In this document: positions 52,680-63,525 of the stretch, one piece after another
Layout of the letters: every line of letters starts with the position of its first letter
Position numbering within the stretch: the first letter of the stretch is position 1
From: Protonemura montana
Lineage: Eukaryota > Arthropoda > Insecta > Plecoptera > Nemouridae
Direction: 5' to 3'
NCBI GenBank assembly: GCA_947568835.1
Contig: OX387610.1
Span: 7,651,501 to 7,715,500, forward strand
DNA length: 64,000 nucleotides
Notes under the pieces: generated by a model
Told to the model about the DNA's origin: nothing
The model's input: the letters and a program-made list of their open reading frames with translations, nothing else
The model's database searches: none
Translations under genes and position numbers: made by a program

Positions 52680-54826
52680 AAATAATAATAATAATAATAA
52701 TAAAGTCTTTTATTTAGCTCTTGAGCTAGCCATTACATTTTCAATTCATTACAATGCATTTTTTTTTAAAATTCTAAAACACTATCACAACATTTTACAT
52801 TCTTTGGTAGCTTATTAAATTCCCTAATTCCTTTATAAAATAGTGACTTTTTCATTTTGTCTTTATTTGAGAGCTGTAGATAGTAATTTAATTGAGCATT
52901 TCTGGTTTTATGTTTATGAACATTACTAATTTTAACTAATTTATCTCCTAAGTATTCAGGCAGTAAGCCCTTCGTTAGTTTAAAAATAAAAATCATTCCG
53001 TTCATGGATAACCACTTCGTCATGTTTTGCCATCCTAAAATATTGAGCATATCATCTACCGATGTATATAAGTCACATTTTAAAATAATTCTCATTGCTC
53101 TGTTTTGAAGTAATTGAAGTCTATGTATTTCTTTGTTAAAAGCCTGATATAAAATGGTTGAACAAAAATTAAAATGTGGTAAAACAATTGTATTATAAAT
53201 AATCAGTCTTGTGTACTTCGTAAAGTGGTTACTTATTCTACTTAAATATCCCAATTTCTTTCTCACCTTTTTTTCTATTAATTCCACGTGTTCTTTAAAT
53301 TCCAACCTGTCGTCGATAATTACCCCCAGATATCTAAAATTATCTGCAAAATCCACTTTCTCATTATCTATGATTATGCTGTATTGCAAATCTTTCACAT
53401 TAACCTTCCTCCATTGCTTAGCACCCAAGAACATAGCTTTTGATTTACTTATATTTAGCTGTAGCATATTTATATTTAGCCACATTTTAATTGTGTTCAA
53501 TTCATTGTTGATAGTGTTAAATATTTCATCTATTTTATTCCCTGAGCAAAAAATAACAGTGTCATCTGCATATAGATTCAATGTACACTTATCCACGCAT
53601 AGTTCAATATCATTTATATAAGCCAAGAACAGAAAAGGTCCTAGAACTGACCCCTGTGGTATTCCTATATTTACATCTTCAGGCTCTGACACAAATTTTC
53701 CATATTTAGTTCTTTGTTTCCTATTCGAGAGGTAATCTTCTATCCAGTTCAGTACCTTTCCATTTATGCCATACATAAATTTAAGTTTATTCACAAGCCT
53801 TTTTTGGTCCACCGTTTCAAACGCTCTTTTAAAATCAAGGAACACTGCTACAGTTGTCAAGCCATTATCATTGCTCTTAACCCAGTCCATCACTAACCAT
53901 TGTACTGCGGTCTCACAGCTGTGCTTTTTCCTAAATCCTGACTGATTTTTAATTATTAGGTTATTTTCAGTAAAATAGCTTTCTAGCTGTGTATATGCAC
54001 ATATTTCCAGAATCTTCTCAAATACTGGTAACATATTTACAGGTCTGAATTCACTAATACTTTTTGTCTTACTAATTTTTGGTACTGGGATAATGAGTGT
54101 TTCTTTCCATTTATCAGGAAATTTTCCTTTATCTAATGAGGCATTGATTAGATTTAACAGCTTAAATCTTACACTGGGATATGCTAGCTTTAGAATTTTT
54201 GCAGAAATTTTATCTAGTGTACCTCCACCCTTATTCTTCAGTTTCTGTACAATTATATCTAACTGATTTATCTCAACCTTTTTGAAATATTCTAATCTAC
54301 ATTGATCTTTATGTCTCTTAATGTCTTGTAAATTAACAGTATTTCTAACACCTTCATTATTAACCTCTCCAATTTTGACCTTGTCTATATTATTTGCTAT
54401 TTCTTTGACACTATTTATAAAATACGTATTAAATTTATTTGCTATCTCAGACATATTACTTTCTACTTTTCCATCTTCAAGGATAATTTCCTCTTTTTGT
54501 TCCTCAATATCTTTAACTTTCACAATATCTTTTAATGTTTTCCACATTCCAACACTATTACCTTTCATCTCATCAATTTTTGAGTGGTAATATTTATGTT
54601 TTTCAACTCTTAGCATATTAACAACCTCATTTCTCTTTTTCTTGAACTCACTCCAATCCTTACACTCTCCTGTTAACTTAGATTTCCAATAAAGACTATC
54701 CCGTATCTTCATTTCAGTCTTAATAGCATCTGTCAACCATGGATGTCTTATTCTATCCATTCCATTGTAAGTTTTTTTGGGCAGGTTATCATTTATAGCC
54801 TCCTTGATGTTGTTTGAAAGCTGAAG
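52680..54826 (-). mobile_element. LINE (CR1/Jockey/L2-like group), 5'-truncated, with (TTA)n 3' end
   Basis: The minus-strand element carries an intact RT frame and ends at its 3' side in a trinucleotide repeat (about 52680–52702, AAT on the plus strand) after AAAGACTTTA. The frame is open up to 54826 and stops just upstream; no endonuclease sequence is seen, so the 5' end is lost. It lies between MRPL58 and RSL1D1-like B. No clear target duplication was found by eye. The open frame suggests a fairly recent insertion. Clade assignment is tentative. Confidence 0.88.
52766..54760 (-). CDS. Non-LTR reverse transcriptase (LINE ORF2 part)
   Basis: 664 codons with no stop. Motifs in order: SEFRPVNMLPVFEKILE (about 236–252), AVFLDFKRAFETVD (motif A, catalytic D309), IPQGSVLGPFLF (motif B), LYADDTVIF (motif C, catalytic YADD 397–400), AMFLGAK and the thumb and C-terminal segment LQLLQNRAMRIILK. 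Family role: copies element RNA into DNA at a nicked target. The N-terminal apurinic-like endonuclease is missing, so this copy cannot move on its own. The same frame extends in-frame for about 22 codons upstream of the chosen ATG. Confidence 0.93.
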   Translation of the reverse strand: MDRIRHPWLTDAIKTEMKIRDSLYWKSKLTGECKDWSEFKKKRNEVVNMLRVEKHKYYHSKIDEMKGNSVGMWKTLKDIVKVKDIEEQKEEIILEDGKVESNMSEIANKFNTYFINSVKEIANNIDKVKIGEVNNEGVRNTVNLQDIKRHKDQCRLEYFKKVEINQLDIIVQKLKNKGGGTLDKISAKILKLAYPSVRFKLLNLINASLDKGKFPDKWKETLIIPVPKISKTKSISEFRPVNMLPVFEKILEICAYTQLESYFTENNLIIKNQSGFRKKHSCETAVQWLVMDWVKSNDNGLTTVAVFLDFKRAFETVDQKRLVNKLKFMYGINGKVLNWIEDYLSNRKQRTKYGKFVSEPEDVNIGIPQGSVLGPFLFLAYINDIELCVDKCTLNLYADDTVIFCSGNKIDEIFNTINNELNTIKMWLNINMLQLNISKSKAMFLGAKQWRKVNVKDLQYSIIIDNEKVDFADNFRYLGVIIDDRLEFKEHVELIEKKVRKKLGYLSRISNHFTKYTRLIIYNTIVLPHFNFCSTILYQAFNKEIHRLQLLQNRAMRIILKCDLYTSVDDMLNILGWQNMTKWLSMNGMIFIFKLTKGLLPEYLGDKLVKISNVHKHKTRNAQLNYYLQLSNKDKMKKSLFYKGIREFNKLPKNVKCCDSVLEF

Positions 54827-54988
54827 TTATTTCGTACAAAATGTTATTCTAGATCACTCCACCCTCATCAACTTCAAAATTCACCCAACAACAGCCAGCT
54901 GTAAGAAAACATCTGATGAACCTTTATTTTATTGTCAAGGTATTACAATTATCTCAAAATTACATAGACTGTTATTTAGGTATGCCTG

Positions 54989-57900
54989 TTAATACAATTT
55001 TTTTTTATTTTTTCTTGGTTTCTTCGATTTCGGACTTTTGCTCTTCTTTATCACTGCCACTGCAGCCGGGGCTGTTTCTGTAGATTCTTCCTCCTGAAAT
55101 AGGGTAGGACAAAACTTTGTATTACCATTATAGAGAACAGTTTGACTAACAAATATTTTTTGTTTGGTTATGAGATAGCATGCAGAATTGCTTTATGATA
55201 GCAAAGATATTATAGAACATCATATATTATAGTATTATATATAAAACCATAAAAATACTAGGGCTTAGCAAAAGCAATTTCAGTTGTGTTGTAAGATGAG
55301 TGAACCGATGCTAAAGCCAAAAAAACCATTAAATCGTGTGCTGTTTTCCAAACCTTAGACCTGTAGCTTCTTAATTGATAGCTTTAATTGATTAGGGCTC
55401 GAGCATAAATAAATGTGTAAATGAACTTTGGTCACTCCAAACGCACCTTATCGGAATCTGCTCCCTCCAATCCCTCCTCTCTCTCTTTCATGTAGTTTTC
55501 CTCTGCAGCCTCTAAGTCGTCGTCGTCGTCATCATCGCTTTCTTCGTGGTCAGCCAACTTTCGCTTCAGCAGTTTCGACTTGGCTTTCGGCTCTTGCTCT
55601 TCCTCTTCTTCTTCTTCCTCCTCCTCCTCCTCCTCCTCCTCCTCCTCCTCTTCTTCTTCCTCTTCTTCTTCTTGCTCTTCTTCCTCTTCTTCAGTTTCAG
55701 GCTGAAAACGATTTAGGACATTGATTTAAAAATCTGGGACTTATGTTCAGATTCTAATAGATTTGTTTTGTTATTTTTGGGCCATTGGCTTAAGTACAAC
55801 CACCATATTACTGAAGGTCGGTTGTTTGGGTTGGTGCATATGCATTTGTTATGTTCACGTAGGGCGCTAGCAGTAGTGCATCGGATCTTAAGGGAGAATT
55901 GTCAGGGAGGAGATAGGTTAGCAGGGGCGCAGGGAATACAAGGGGGAAGAGTAAGACAGAGAAAATAACAGGCTAGCACAAAAGTGTTTTCTCAATTGAG
56001 ACGCACAACCGCCAAAAACTAAAATAATTAATTTAAAATTGACTATGTTAGTTTTTTTTTTTTTTTTTTTTTTTCGTGAATGCTCGTTTTTGATTGGAAT
56101 TGTGGCTCCTTTAAGCAGTATTTGCAAAAATACTGACTGATGGTACTTTACCGACAAAAATGAGTTGCCAGGTGTTCGAGTCACTAACATTTTGAGTTTT
56201 TTTAAATGTTATTTTGTTATTTCAGTTGGGTTTGCAATGGTTTTGCGCTCAATAAATATAAATTAGTTCAAACTTCAAACTCCAACACACACACACTTAT
56301 CAATATTTTGAGTCTTAATAAGAAAACTGCAGAGGTTTGTTAAAAAGGACGGCTGCACACATCATTGGGACTCGGTAGCCTCACAACTTGGAGGCTCAAT
56401 TGCTTAGCAGTGTTTCCCAAAGTGTGGTATGCGTACCCCCTGGGATAACTACTAGACACATCTCTCAAATATTCTTTTGAATTTTAGACACGGGCAACCC
56501 TAAGAATTCATTTCTATTCATTTCTAATGAATTCATGGATTTTTGTCACCTAAAACTAATCAAATTTTCTCAGCTTTCTAATGGTTCAAGTTTAGACAAC
56601 TGCTGCGCATGAACAGTGCGAAATAAAATTTTGAAAAAATTGGTTTTTCTGTCTTAGTCCTAATTTTTTTTTGCGTACAAATTTAAGTCTAAATTTCGTT
56701 AGGTCTAAATTTTGTTGTGTTGGTTTGATATAAAACGACCCAACTGATATTTTTTTGACGAGGGTTACTCGGTGTTTCAAGAGAAACCAGACTAATCGTG
56801 TCTTAATCCTTAAAGGAGCGCTATTTCTGCAAAGGAGGCATCCCAGCGTGAATGCGCTGTCAATCACGGGGGTAGTGGTGTGAGAGGGTTTAAAAAGTAT
56901 TGGCCGAAAACCGGCATTCCTTTAAATTTGATAACTTGAAGATATGGATTGTAGTGCATTGCATTTAAATTTTGAATGCATCACACATTTTCTGGCGAGT
57001 CAATCAATAAAACAAAAATGTAAAGCGTTTGCATTGTTTTGATTTTTCACTCTTCTTTTAAGCAAATACTCTTCAGTTTTAATCGAATATCATAGCCCTT
57101 TTTAAGCAAATGTAAAATAAATATTTCTCTAGGTTCAGGCAAATATAAATCTGAGCCTTAGTTATTATTAATTGTGACCACGGCCACTGAAATTTCTCAC
57201 CTCCAAAATTTCCTTCTTAGTATCTTCAAGAGGCGTGTCACTGTCACTGTCGTCATTAGCCATCATCCTTCGGTCCTCGGCGGTGATCACCTTGCGCAGG
57301 TGGACGTCTCCCTCTGGGTTCACACGGACCACACCTCCAAAGACAGTCGACAGCTCACCCTCCACCACCCGGTAAGCCTTCGGGATCTTCAGCTTTTTGA
57401 CGGGCTTGGCAACTTTGTTGTGTCTCTCTGTGAGCAGGTTTGGCTAGGTATTAGTGGCATTCCGAAACTTATCCGATATCCGTAACCACACCAAACGTGT
57501 AATAGTTGTTCTGAGACCTAGCAAGAATGTTTACTGGGAGTTGCTGATTTGTAATTGATTGTTTTCTAATCAAACTTTGGGAAGTCTGAGAGACAGGACA
57601 ACTCAGGATAAGATAGGTGATGAAACCCCTTCTTCCTCTGCTTGAGACATGAAACGGAACAGTTGGCGTGTTGGAAACACCGGTTCTCGTTAGATCACCG
57701 AAGCTAAGCAACACTGCGCTGAGTCAGGTATTGGATGGGTGACCATTATACACATGACCAGTTCTGTTTGGGAGAGAGGTTGGAGGGATGAAATTAGTAC
57801 AGCAACTTCATTCGCCTTGCTTATCAACCTCTCGACAGCATGGATTTGTGGAGGAATCCTGCTGTTCGAGTTATACCGTCCTTCGGAAGGGACGTGAAGC

Positions 57901-59449
57901 CGGTGGTCCCCTTGGTGCTCTTTGACAGGAGTAGGCTACGTGCCGGCACCGGGTTTCCCCTCCTCCCTTCTAAGCTAGGTTAGGTTCATCCTCATCATCA
58001 TCCACTCATTCACCGACGCCATTAGACTAGTCCCGCAGGGCCGTCAAAACAGTGCGTCGTTAAACACCACAAATAATATTAATAATAATTGAGACATGAA
58101 ATTCTTTTCAACTCTAATTTGCTTTTCACTCAATTGAAACGTGTTTGTTTCTGTGGGGTGTCTTTGCATTGAAAAGATTCTCCTTCTGTTACTATTACAC
58201 ATTTAGTCGGTGATTAATAAGTTGTAGTTTTGGTAATCAGCAAAGTTATTTTTGTCAAAATAGCGAGAAAAAAATTCTTACTGCGCGACAGGTAGATTGG
58301 AATAGCCAACGACCGTGCAGTTTTCACACGTGCCGATCGGACGTTCAAAAAGCCACCGGGCAGCATGTCATCCCGACATAATCCTGTAATCGCAGCTAGA
58401 ATGTTGTCACTTAGCTGCTTCTTATCCATGGTTGTGTAACCGACCTAAAACAAAAATGTAAACGATTTTAGTTCTGACAGTCATCACTAGAATTTCTCAA
58501 ATATTCTTGATTCAGACTATTTCACAAACTCACCTTAATCGAAATGGTATCACCTTTAGGTTGAACAGTCATCACAGTCTTGGATAATGCAGTTTGAAGC
58601 CGCTTCTTCAAACCCTTTGTATCCATATCAACTGGGATTAAATGTTTACCAGACCTAGAAAACCTGATGCCCAAAGTCCTGCCAGCAACTCCGTACAAAC
58701 GCCCATCAACAAGATATGTATCATACAGGTGTCCAAACTTTGATTTCTCTTCATATTGTTGATTTTCATCACAGAGCTGACCTATAGGTATAACCTGAAT
58801 TGATCCAGTAATACCAATATCTTTTAGAAGATTTTGGTAATGTAAGATGGTCCTTTCATTATCTTTCTTCTTTCCTGTTTTTATATTCTTTACAATCAGG
58901 CATACATCTTTGTCAGCGCTCAATGAGTGCGGAAGTGTCCTGGAGGTAGAAAATGAAATTTGAAACAAAAAAAAATGAAAATTTAAGAAAACACATCGCA
59001 TATTAATGGGAAAAGTACTTACACTCGTAGCTCCAATTTAGGCGTAAGAGGGATTTTGAATTGTGCAATCTGGAGATAGATTAGTTCCGAGTCATCTTGG
59101 AAAAGTTGCGATTTCTTTGCTGTTTTCTTAAAACTTTTGATGGCTGCTTGTAGTGTGGAGATACCATATTCGACCTATGATAAAAGGACGGTAAGATGAC
59201 AAATATATGACAAATACGATCAATTAATTGTAAGCAATTGTTACAAGAGTAATTATTGAATATGGAATATTGCTAAATACGATCATACCAATATCACGAA
59301 TTCAATGACGACCCCGCACAACATGCATTTCTAGGTTATAAATTATTGAACTTTAAAAAAACCCAGTTTATCTTATTTACCTCAGTTGCGGAAATGCCAA
59401 ATTCAGTGGCTGGTACTCTAACCGCCACAGCTTCTTCACTTGCTGTCAT
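54989..59449 (-). CDS. RSL1D1: Ribosomal L1 domain-containing protein, RSL1D1-like, copy B
   Basis: Seven exons: 59449–59381, 59174–59023, 58939–58534, 58444–58282, 57427–57201, 55701–55447, 55093–54989; 458 residues. The L1 domain covers about residues 20–263, with motifs close to human RSL1D1 (YLQIAQFKIPLTPKLELRV, TLPHSLSADKDVCLIVK, FGHLYDTYLVDGRLYGVAGR, MDKKQLSDNILAAI, ARSLAIPIYLS). A basic segment (KVAKPVKKLKIPKAYR) follows, then an acidic tail with about 25 consecutive Glu and seven Asp codons, ending in a basic KKSKSPKSKKPRKNKKK. Expected role: nucleolar, ribosome biogenesis. This copy is more like canonical RSL1D1 than copy A. Intron 4 carries a 5S-derived SINE. A minus-strand AATAAA at 54928–54923 follows the stop by about 60 bp. 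Confidence 0.93.
55590..55692. repeat. GAA/GAG trinucleotide tract coding poly-glutamate
   Basis: Coding microsatellite (CTC/CTT on the plus strand) in exon 6 of RSL1D1-like B. It is likely to vary in length between individuals or assemblies without changing frame. Confidence 0.9.
56330..56410 (+). repeat. Interspersed repeat family B, fragment
   Basis: GCAGAGGTTTGTTAAAAAGG followed by GCTCAATTGCTTAGCAG matches the end portion of family B copies. Located in intron 5 of RSL1D1-like B. Confidence 0.45.
57655..58090 (+). mobile_element. 5S rRNA-derived SINE, full-length copy 2
   Basis: The clearest copy: GTTGGAAACACCGGTTCTCG, AGATCACCGAAGCTAAGCA, ACACTGCGCTGAGTCAGG and TATTGGATGGGTGACCA are collinear with 5S rRNA including its internal promoter. 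The body and the tail motif AGTGCGTCGTTAAACACCAC follow, ending in an A/T-rich AATAATATTAATAATAAT repeat. Located in intron 4 of RSL1D1-like B, antisense to it. Confidence 0.85.
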
Positions 59450-60185
59450 TTTGAATTCCAAACTAAACTTCACGTCGTAACGTTGACAAAACAACGTTCA
59501 CAACACGTGTCGCCAAAACTCACACTTCTCAAAAAGGCTTGCCTGTTGTAGTTCATGAATCACACACAGAGCGCAGCAGCTACCAAAAAGAGTTCGAATT
59601 TGGTATCCAACTCAAAACATATTTTCAATTTCTTGTGTTTATCTTTATAATTTTTTATTAAACACAGGTGGCAAAAAGTAGTGATTATCGCAATGTTTTT
59701 GCAAAACAGAAAATAGCTTACCAATTACTTCATTTTCTGCGCACAGGTACGTTGAATAAAAAATATCTTAGGAATTAAACATGGGCATAAAAAAAAGAAG
59801 TTTGTGATTTGTGTTCGGTTTTGTATGTAATTTATTATTGTTTCCTGATTCACATTTAAATATAAAATAAAATAAAAACACGTTTCGATAATAACCAGCA
59901 TAAAATGCAATTCAGATTCGTTTCTGTTTTCCTTGATCTTGAATAACATAAAGCAGACAAGCACATTATCTCATAAAACTACTTGTGTTGTCTCTGCAAC
60001 CAATTTTAATTTCCCCAAACTTTTTGCAAGCCTACTACCTGCAATGATAAGTTCTAAGTTTGAACCTAAATCAATTTAGAGGAGCTCGTTCCATAACTCC
60101 TAAAGTACTCGCACCATCACGAAAACATTATGCTGCAAGCATAACTGCTAACCCATCATCGTTCAGTCATTACAACCTATCCTAT
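59450..60185. other. Intergenic region between RSL1D1-like B and the GT92 gene
   Basis: About 736 bp. It must hold the promoter of RSL1D1-like B, with a CpG-containing stretch near 59470–59515, and the 3' UTR of the GT92 gene; a minus-strand AATAAA at about 59836–59831 could serve the latter. No repeat or RNA gene was recognised. Confidence 0.5.
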
Positions 60186-63100
60186 TCACCGAGGCCACCC
60201 TTTCGTATCCACGATAGTCCGATTACCTTTCGCCTTTTCCTTACTCTTGTTAACCTCCTTCGGTTTCTTTGTCTTAATAGGCTTGACGAGTCCACACCGC
60301 TTCTCCAACTCCTTCCACCGAGCGGTGACCCTCTCAGAAAGTTTGTCTTTGTACCGATATGCAGTCCTATCGACGACAGACTGACTCTTCACGCAGTCGT
60401 CTCCTCCAAACTCGCATACGCGATAATGATGCAGCACGGCCGCATCTGGAGGTACGTTCAACGTGCCATGACCGGCAACGTATTCCCACACGAAGTGGTT
60501 TCCGGCTTCCACGACGTGTTCCGGCTTGCACAGGTACTTGGACCGTTGCTTGTGTGGGTGGAGCTTTGCTCGGCGGCGGGTTTTACTGAGCGTTACTAGG
60601 CCGGAAGTTATTTCGGCGTCGGGGCCGGAGATGGAGCTAGCTGTTACGTCATCCGCCCATTGCAGGTAGAAGAATGCGTTTTGGAACGAGTAGGAACCGG
60701 TGGTTCTTGTGTTGACACGAGTGCCCATCCATCTGTGAGGGGATCAAGTGGTTAGTAAGAATAGGAATAGCTGTGCTCATAGAAATCTTTTAGAAATCAC
60801 AATATCTAAGCTATCAACCCTTGTTCAAGCCCAAGGCTAAGCTGCCATACTGAAATTTTGGTTTAAACAATACAATTAGGTACAATTCGATATATTAAAT
60901 ACAATTTCAGTGATAATTAGCCAACTAAATAGCAGGTAGGGGAGTCCAGAGTCTAACGCCAAGGAAATATTGGCAAAATAACTACATACAATGTAGTACA
61001 TTATGTTTTAGATGTAAGTAATTTATAGTTTATGTAACTTAAGCGGAAATGTATAAAAATTACCACCGTACTAACTGTACAATTCAAACGAAGCAATCAC
61101 TGGCTTGGCATGGGCGCTAGCTGGAGAATGTTTCGCAATTTCGCCTCAGTACACATTCAACTCACAATGGGTCAGAAGATGCGAGGCACTTGAAACGACC
61201 ATACACTCGATTGTTTTAGTTTTGAACCTCTTTCCAAAGCTGAAAAGTCTATTATGTATGCAAATTCAAACTATAACAAATGCAAAATATCCTATTGGAA
61301 GCAAGGACTCACTTGACTAGTTGTAGCAAAGTGTCGTTATGCCGTGGAATGATGTACTCGTCAAGGTCGATGAGAGCGACGTGTGAGTACCGAAACATGT
61401 TTCGATAGAGGCAGTCGTTTAGCGCCGCAAAAAGCCCCTCGGTTCGGATCTCCTTCTGAGATAACATGTTCAGCTTCCATGGCAGCAGCGTGACCGAGCC
61501 GCGACGGACGTAGTCAGAGAGTACGCAGCTAACGGCCGGCCCCAGCGTGTGGTTGTACAGCGTGAAGTGTTCAACGCCCAGCATCGAGTTCAGTTCAAGG
61601 AACTCCAGCATTTGAACCACCTAGATGAACAATCGCAAGACATGTATTGTAAGGCACGAGACTTAGATCAGTTAAAAGGTTGTCTCTGCCAAACTCATAG
61701 AACTTTTTTATTTGCAATAACAAAAATGTGAACCTAATCGGTGAATTGAAGCTAGATCTCCACCTTAACAGGTGGAAAACTAATCATCGAAGTGGTTGGA
61801 GATCTATCAAATTCATCAAATACACTAAATTCCTTTCAAAAGCACAAATGGTTAGTGCAACACCCACGAAAGATGAAGACTTGGGTACCCCGGACTGGGT
61901 TCACATATTTTAGAGGGTAAAAGTGTTTGTAATAATAAAATCATCACACGGTTTTTCCTTTTCAACATGTAGTTTCAAAATTATTTAAGGAAAAACCACC
62001 GTTTATGCACATAAAATTATTTCCACTGTTAAATATAAAATTGTATTAAATTTTAGCCCAGTTTATCAATGCTTAAATAGCAAAGCTATTAACAGAATAA
62101 ACCTCAATAGAACCTTTAAAACCTTACAAGTTAAAACCATGCAACCCTTGGAAATTTTACACACTCATATAACCTTATTAGAATATAACTTAGAGAACAG
62201 TTATACATTACTAAAGGTACAAAACACAATCAAATTAATTTAACACACATAAAAAAGAAGCATCACAAATCACAATGTTTCCCAGTGCTAGGTTTTATTG
62301 ACTTTTACTTCATATACAGAGATATGATAATTTTGTAACTAAACAATGGGCTCAATATTTGAAAAAATTTAGCAGAAAACAAATAAAACTCAAAAAATGT
62401 AAGCCACACCTAGAACAGGAGATCCATTTTTTAAGATCCCATACCTGGTTGTACTGAAAGTGCAATGGTTTCACACATATCGCAACTTTCTCCGGTATTG
62501 TAACATTCTTCGGCTCAATGTCCCCGTTCCTGACCACCAGGTGGTTGGCTGGTGGCGCACGCAACCGGGTGACCACCGATACCGACTGCGGCGCGGTGGC
62601 GTCCTTGCGTAGGGGACACAGCACGAAGCACGCGCTGTATTTCAGGTTCCAGTTCTCACGTATTACCTGCAAATTAGATTCTAATTAGAAGATTTCCTAA
62701 CAATATTTTGTTATCGACTATTTGGTGTAGTAGTGTTTGCTTTAGTGTCGATAGTTATTGGTACATCTATTAATTGAAAAGTATGACACAGAGGTATCAT
62801 GGTCAATGCACGCGGGTGTACGCAGTCCACCCGCTACATATTTATGGTCCCCACTTCTAAAACGAAGTGGAAAGCTAGGAAACTCGTGTTCTCAAATTTA
62901 ACCAATTAAACTACTTTAGGATAATCAGTTCATGACACTCAAAAAAAGAGATTACGGCACCCCTGAGAGAAAAATGAAAATTTGGAATTGTTTTAAGTGT
63001 GACGTGAATTCAATATCGTTGTGAAAACTTTGGAAATACCATAAATTCTGTCCCCTCCTTCCTATTGGCAGAAAATCACCATAGACCTACTTTCTTTTTG

Positions 63101-63525
63101 GCACTACTTACTGGAATTACATCTAACTGATCAGTTATCCTTCCTTCCAGATTCTCTTTACCCAATTGGCATCCAGGATGCAGTGATTTAGACTCATGTT
63201 GTTGGCTGTTACCTGGATAAGGTGTATAATACATCCATCCCTACAGCATATGTTATATGAAGACAGTGTTAAGTTTTAATTTTTGCCGTAAGGCCGATTA
63301 GTAAGCCTGGAAGTAGAGTTAGTTAGAGTTAGCGTAATCGACAGCGAGTAACTGACCTTAACTTTGGCGGCGACCGAAATAGAATGCGCAGGCATGGTCG
63401 CGTTGGCTTCGTACCAAAGTCGACACCAGACGGGGTCGTGGCCCCGGGTTTTAGTAGCGCCAACCACGCGCACAAACCGACTCTCACGGCGGTCGTAGTA
63501 AGCGGAGAACACAAAGAACTTGTAT
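60186..63525 (-). CDS. Glycosyltransferase family 92 protein, 3' part
   Basis: Four exons, 63525–63357, 62666–62445, 61620–61313 and 60732–60186, cover 414 residues to the stop; the first exon seen begins in phase 2, so the N-terminus lies beyond 64000. Motifs fit GT92 (DUF23): KFFVFSAYYDRRE at the start, then VAICVKPLHFQYNQ, VVQMLEFLELNSMLGVEHF, the metal-binding type motif ALIDLDEYIIPR, NAFFYLQW, and HHYRVCEFGG near the end. The C-terminus is a basic tail (KPIKTKKPKEVNKSKEK). Family members are type-II Golgi enzymes, with galactosyltransferase activity shown for some; here the membrane anchor is not visible and the substrate is unknown. Confidence 0.9.

Noticed and set aside
54821-54900. 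Target-site duplication of the 52.7-kb LINE
   Set aside because: I compared both flanks by eye and found only weak, non-adjacent similarity.
55428-55724. Plus-strand Leu/Pro-rich frame
   Set aside because: Low-complexity shadow of the poly-Glu coding tract of RSL1D1-like B.
60060-60599. 179-codon plus-strand frame
   Set aside because: Antisense shadow of the last GT92 exon, which has clear family motifs on the minus strand.
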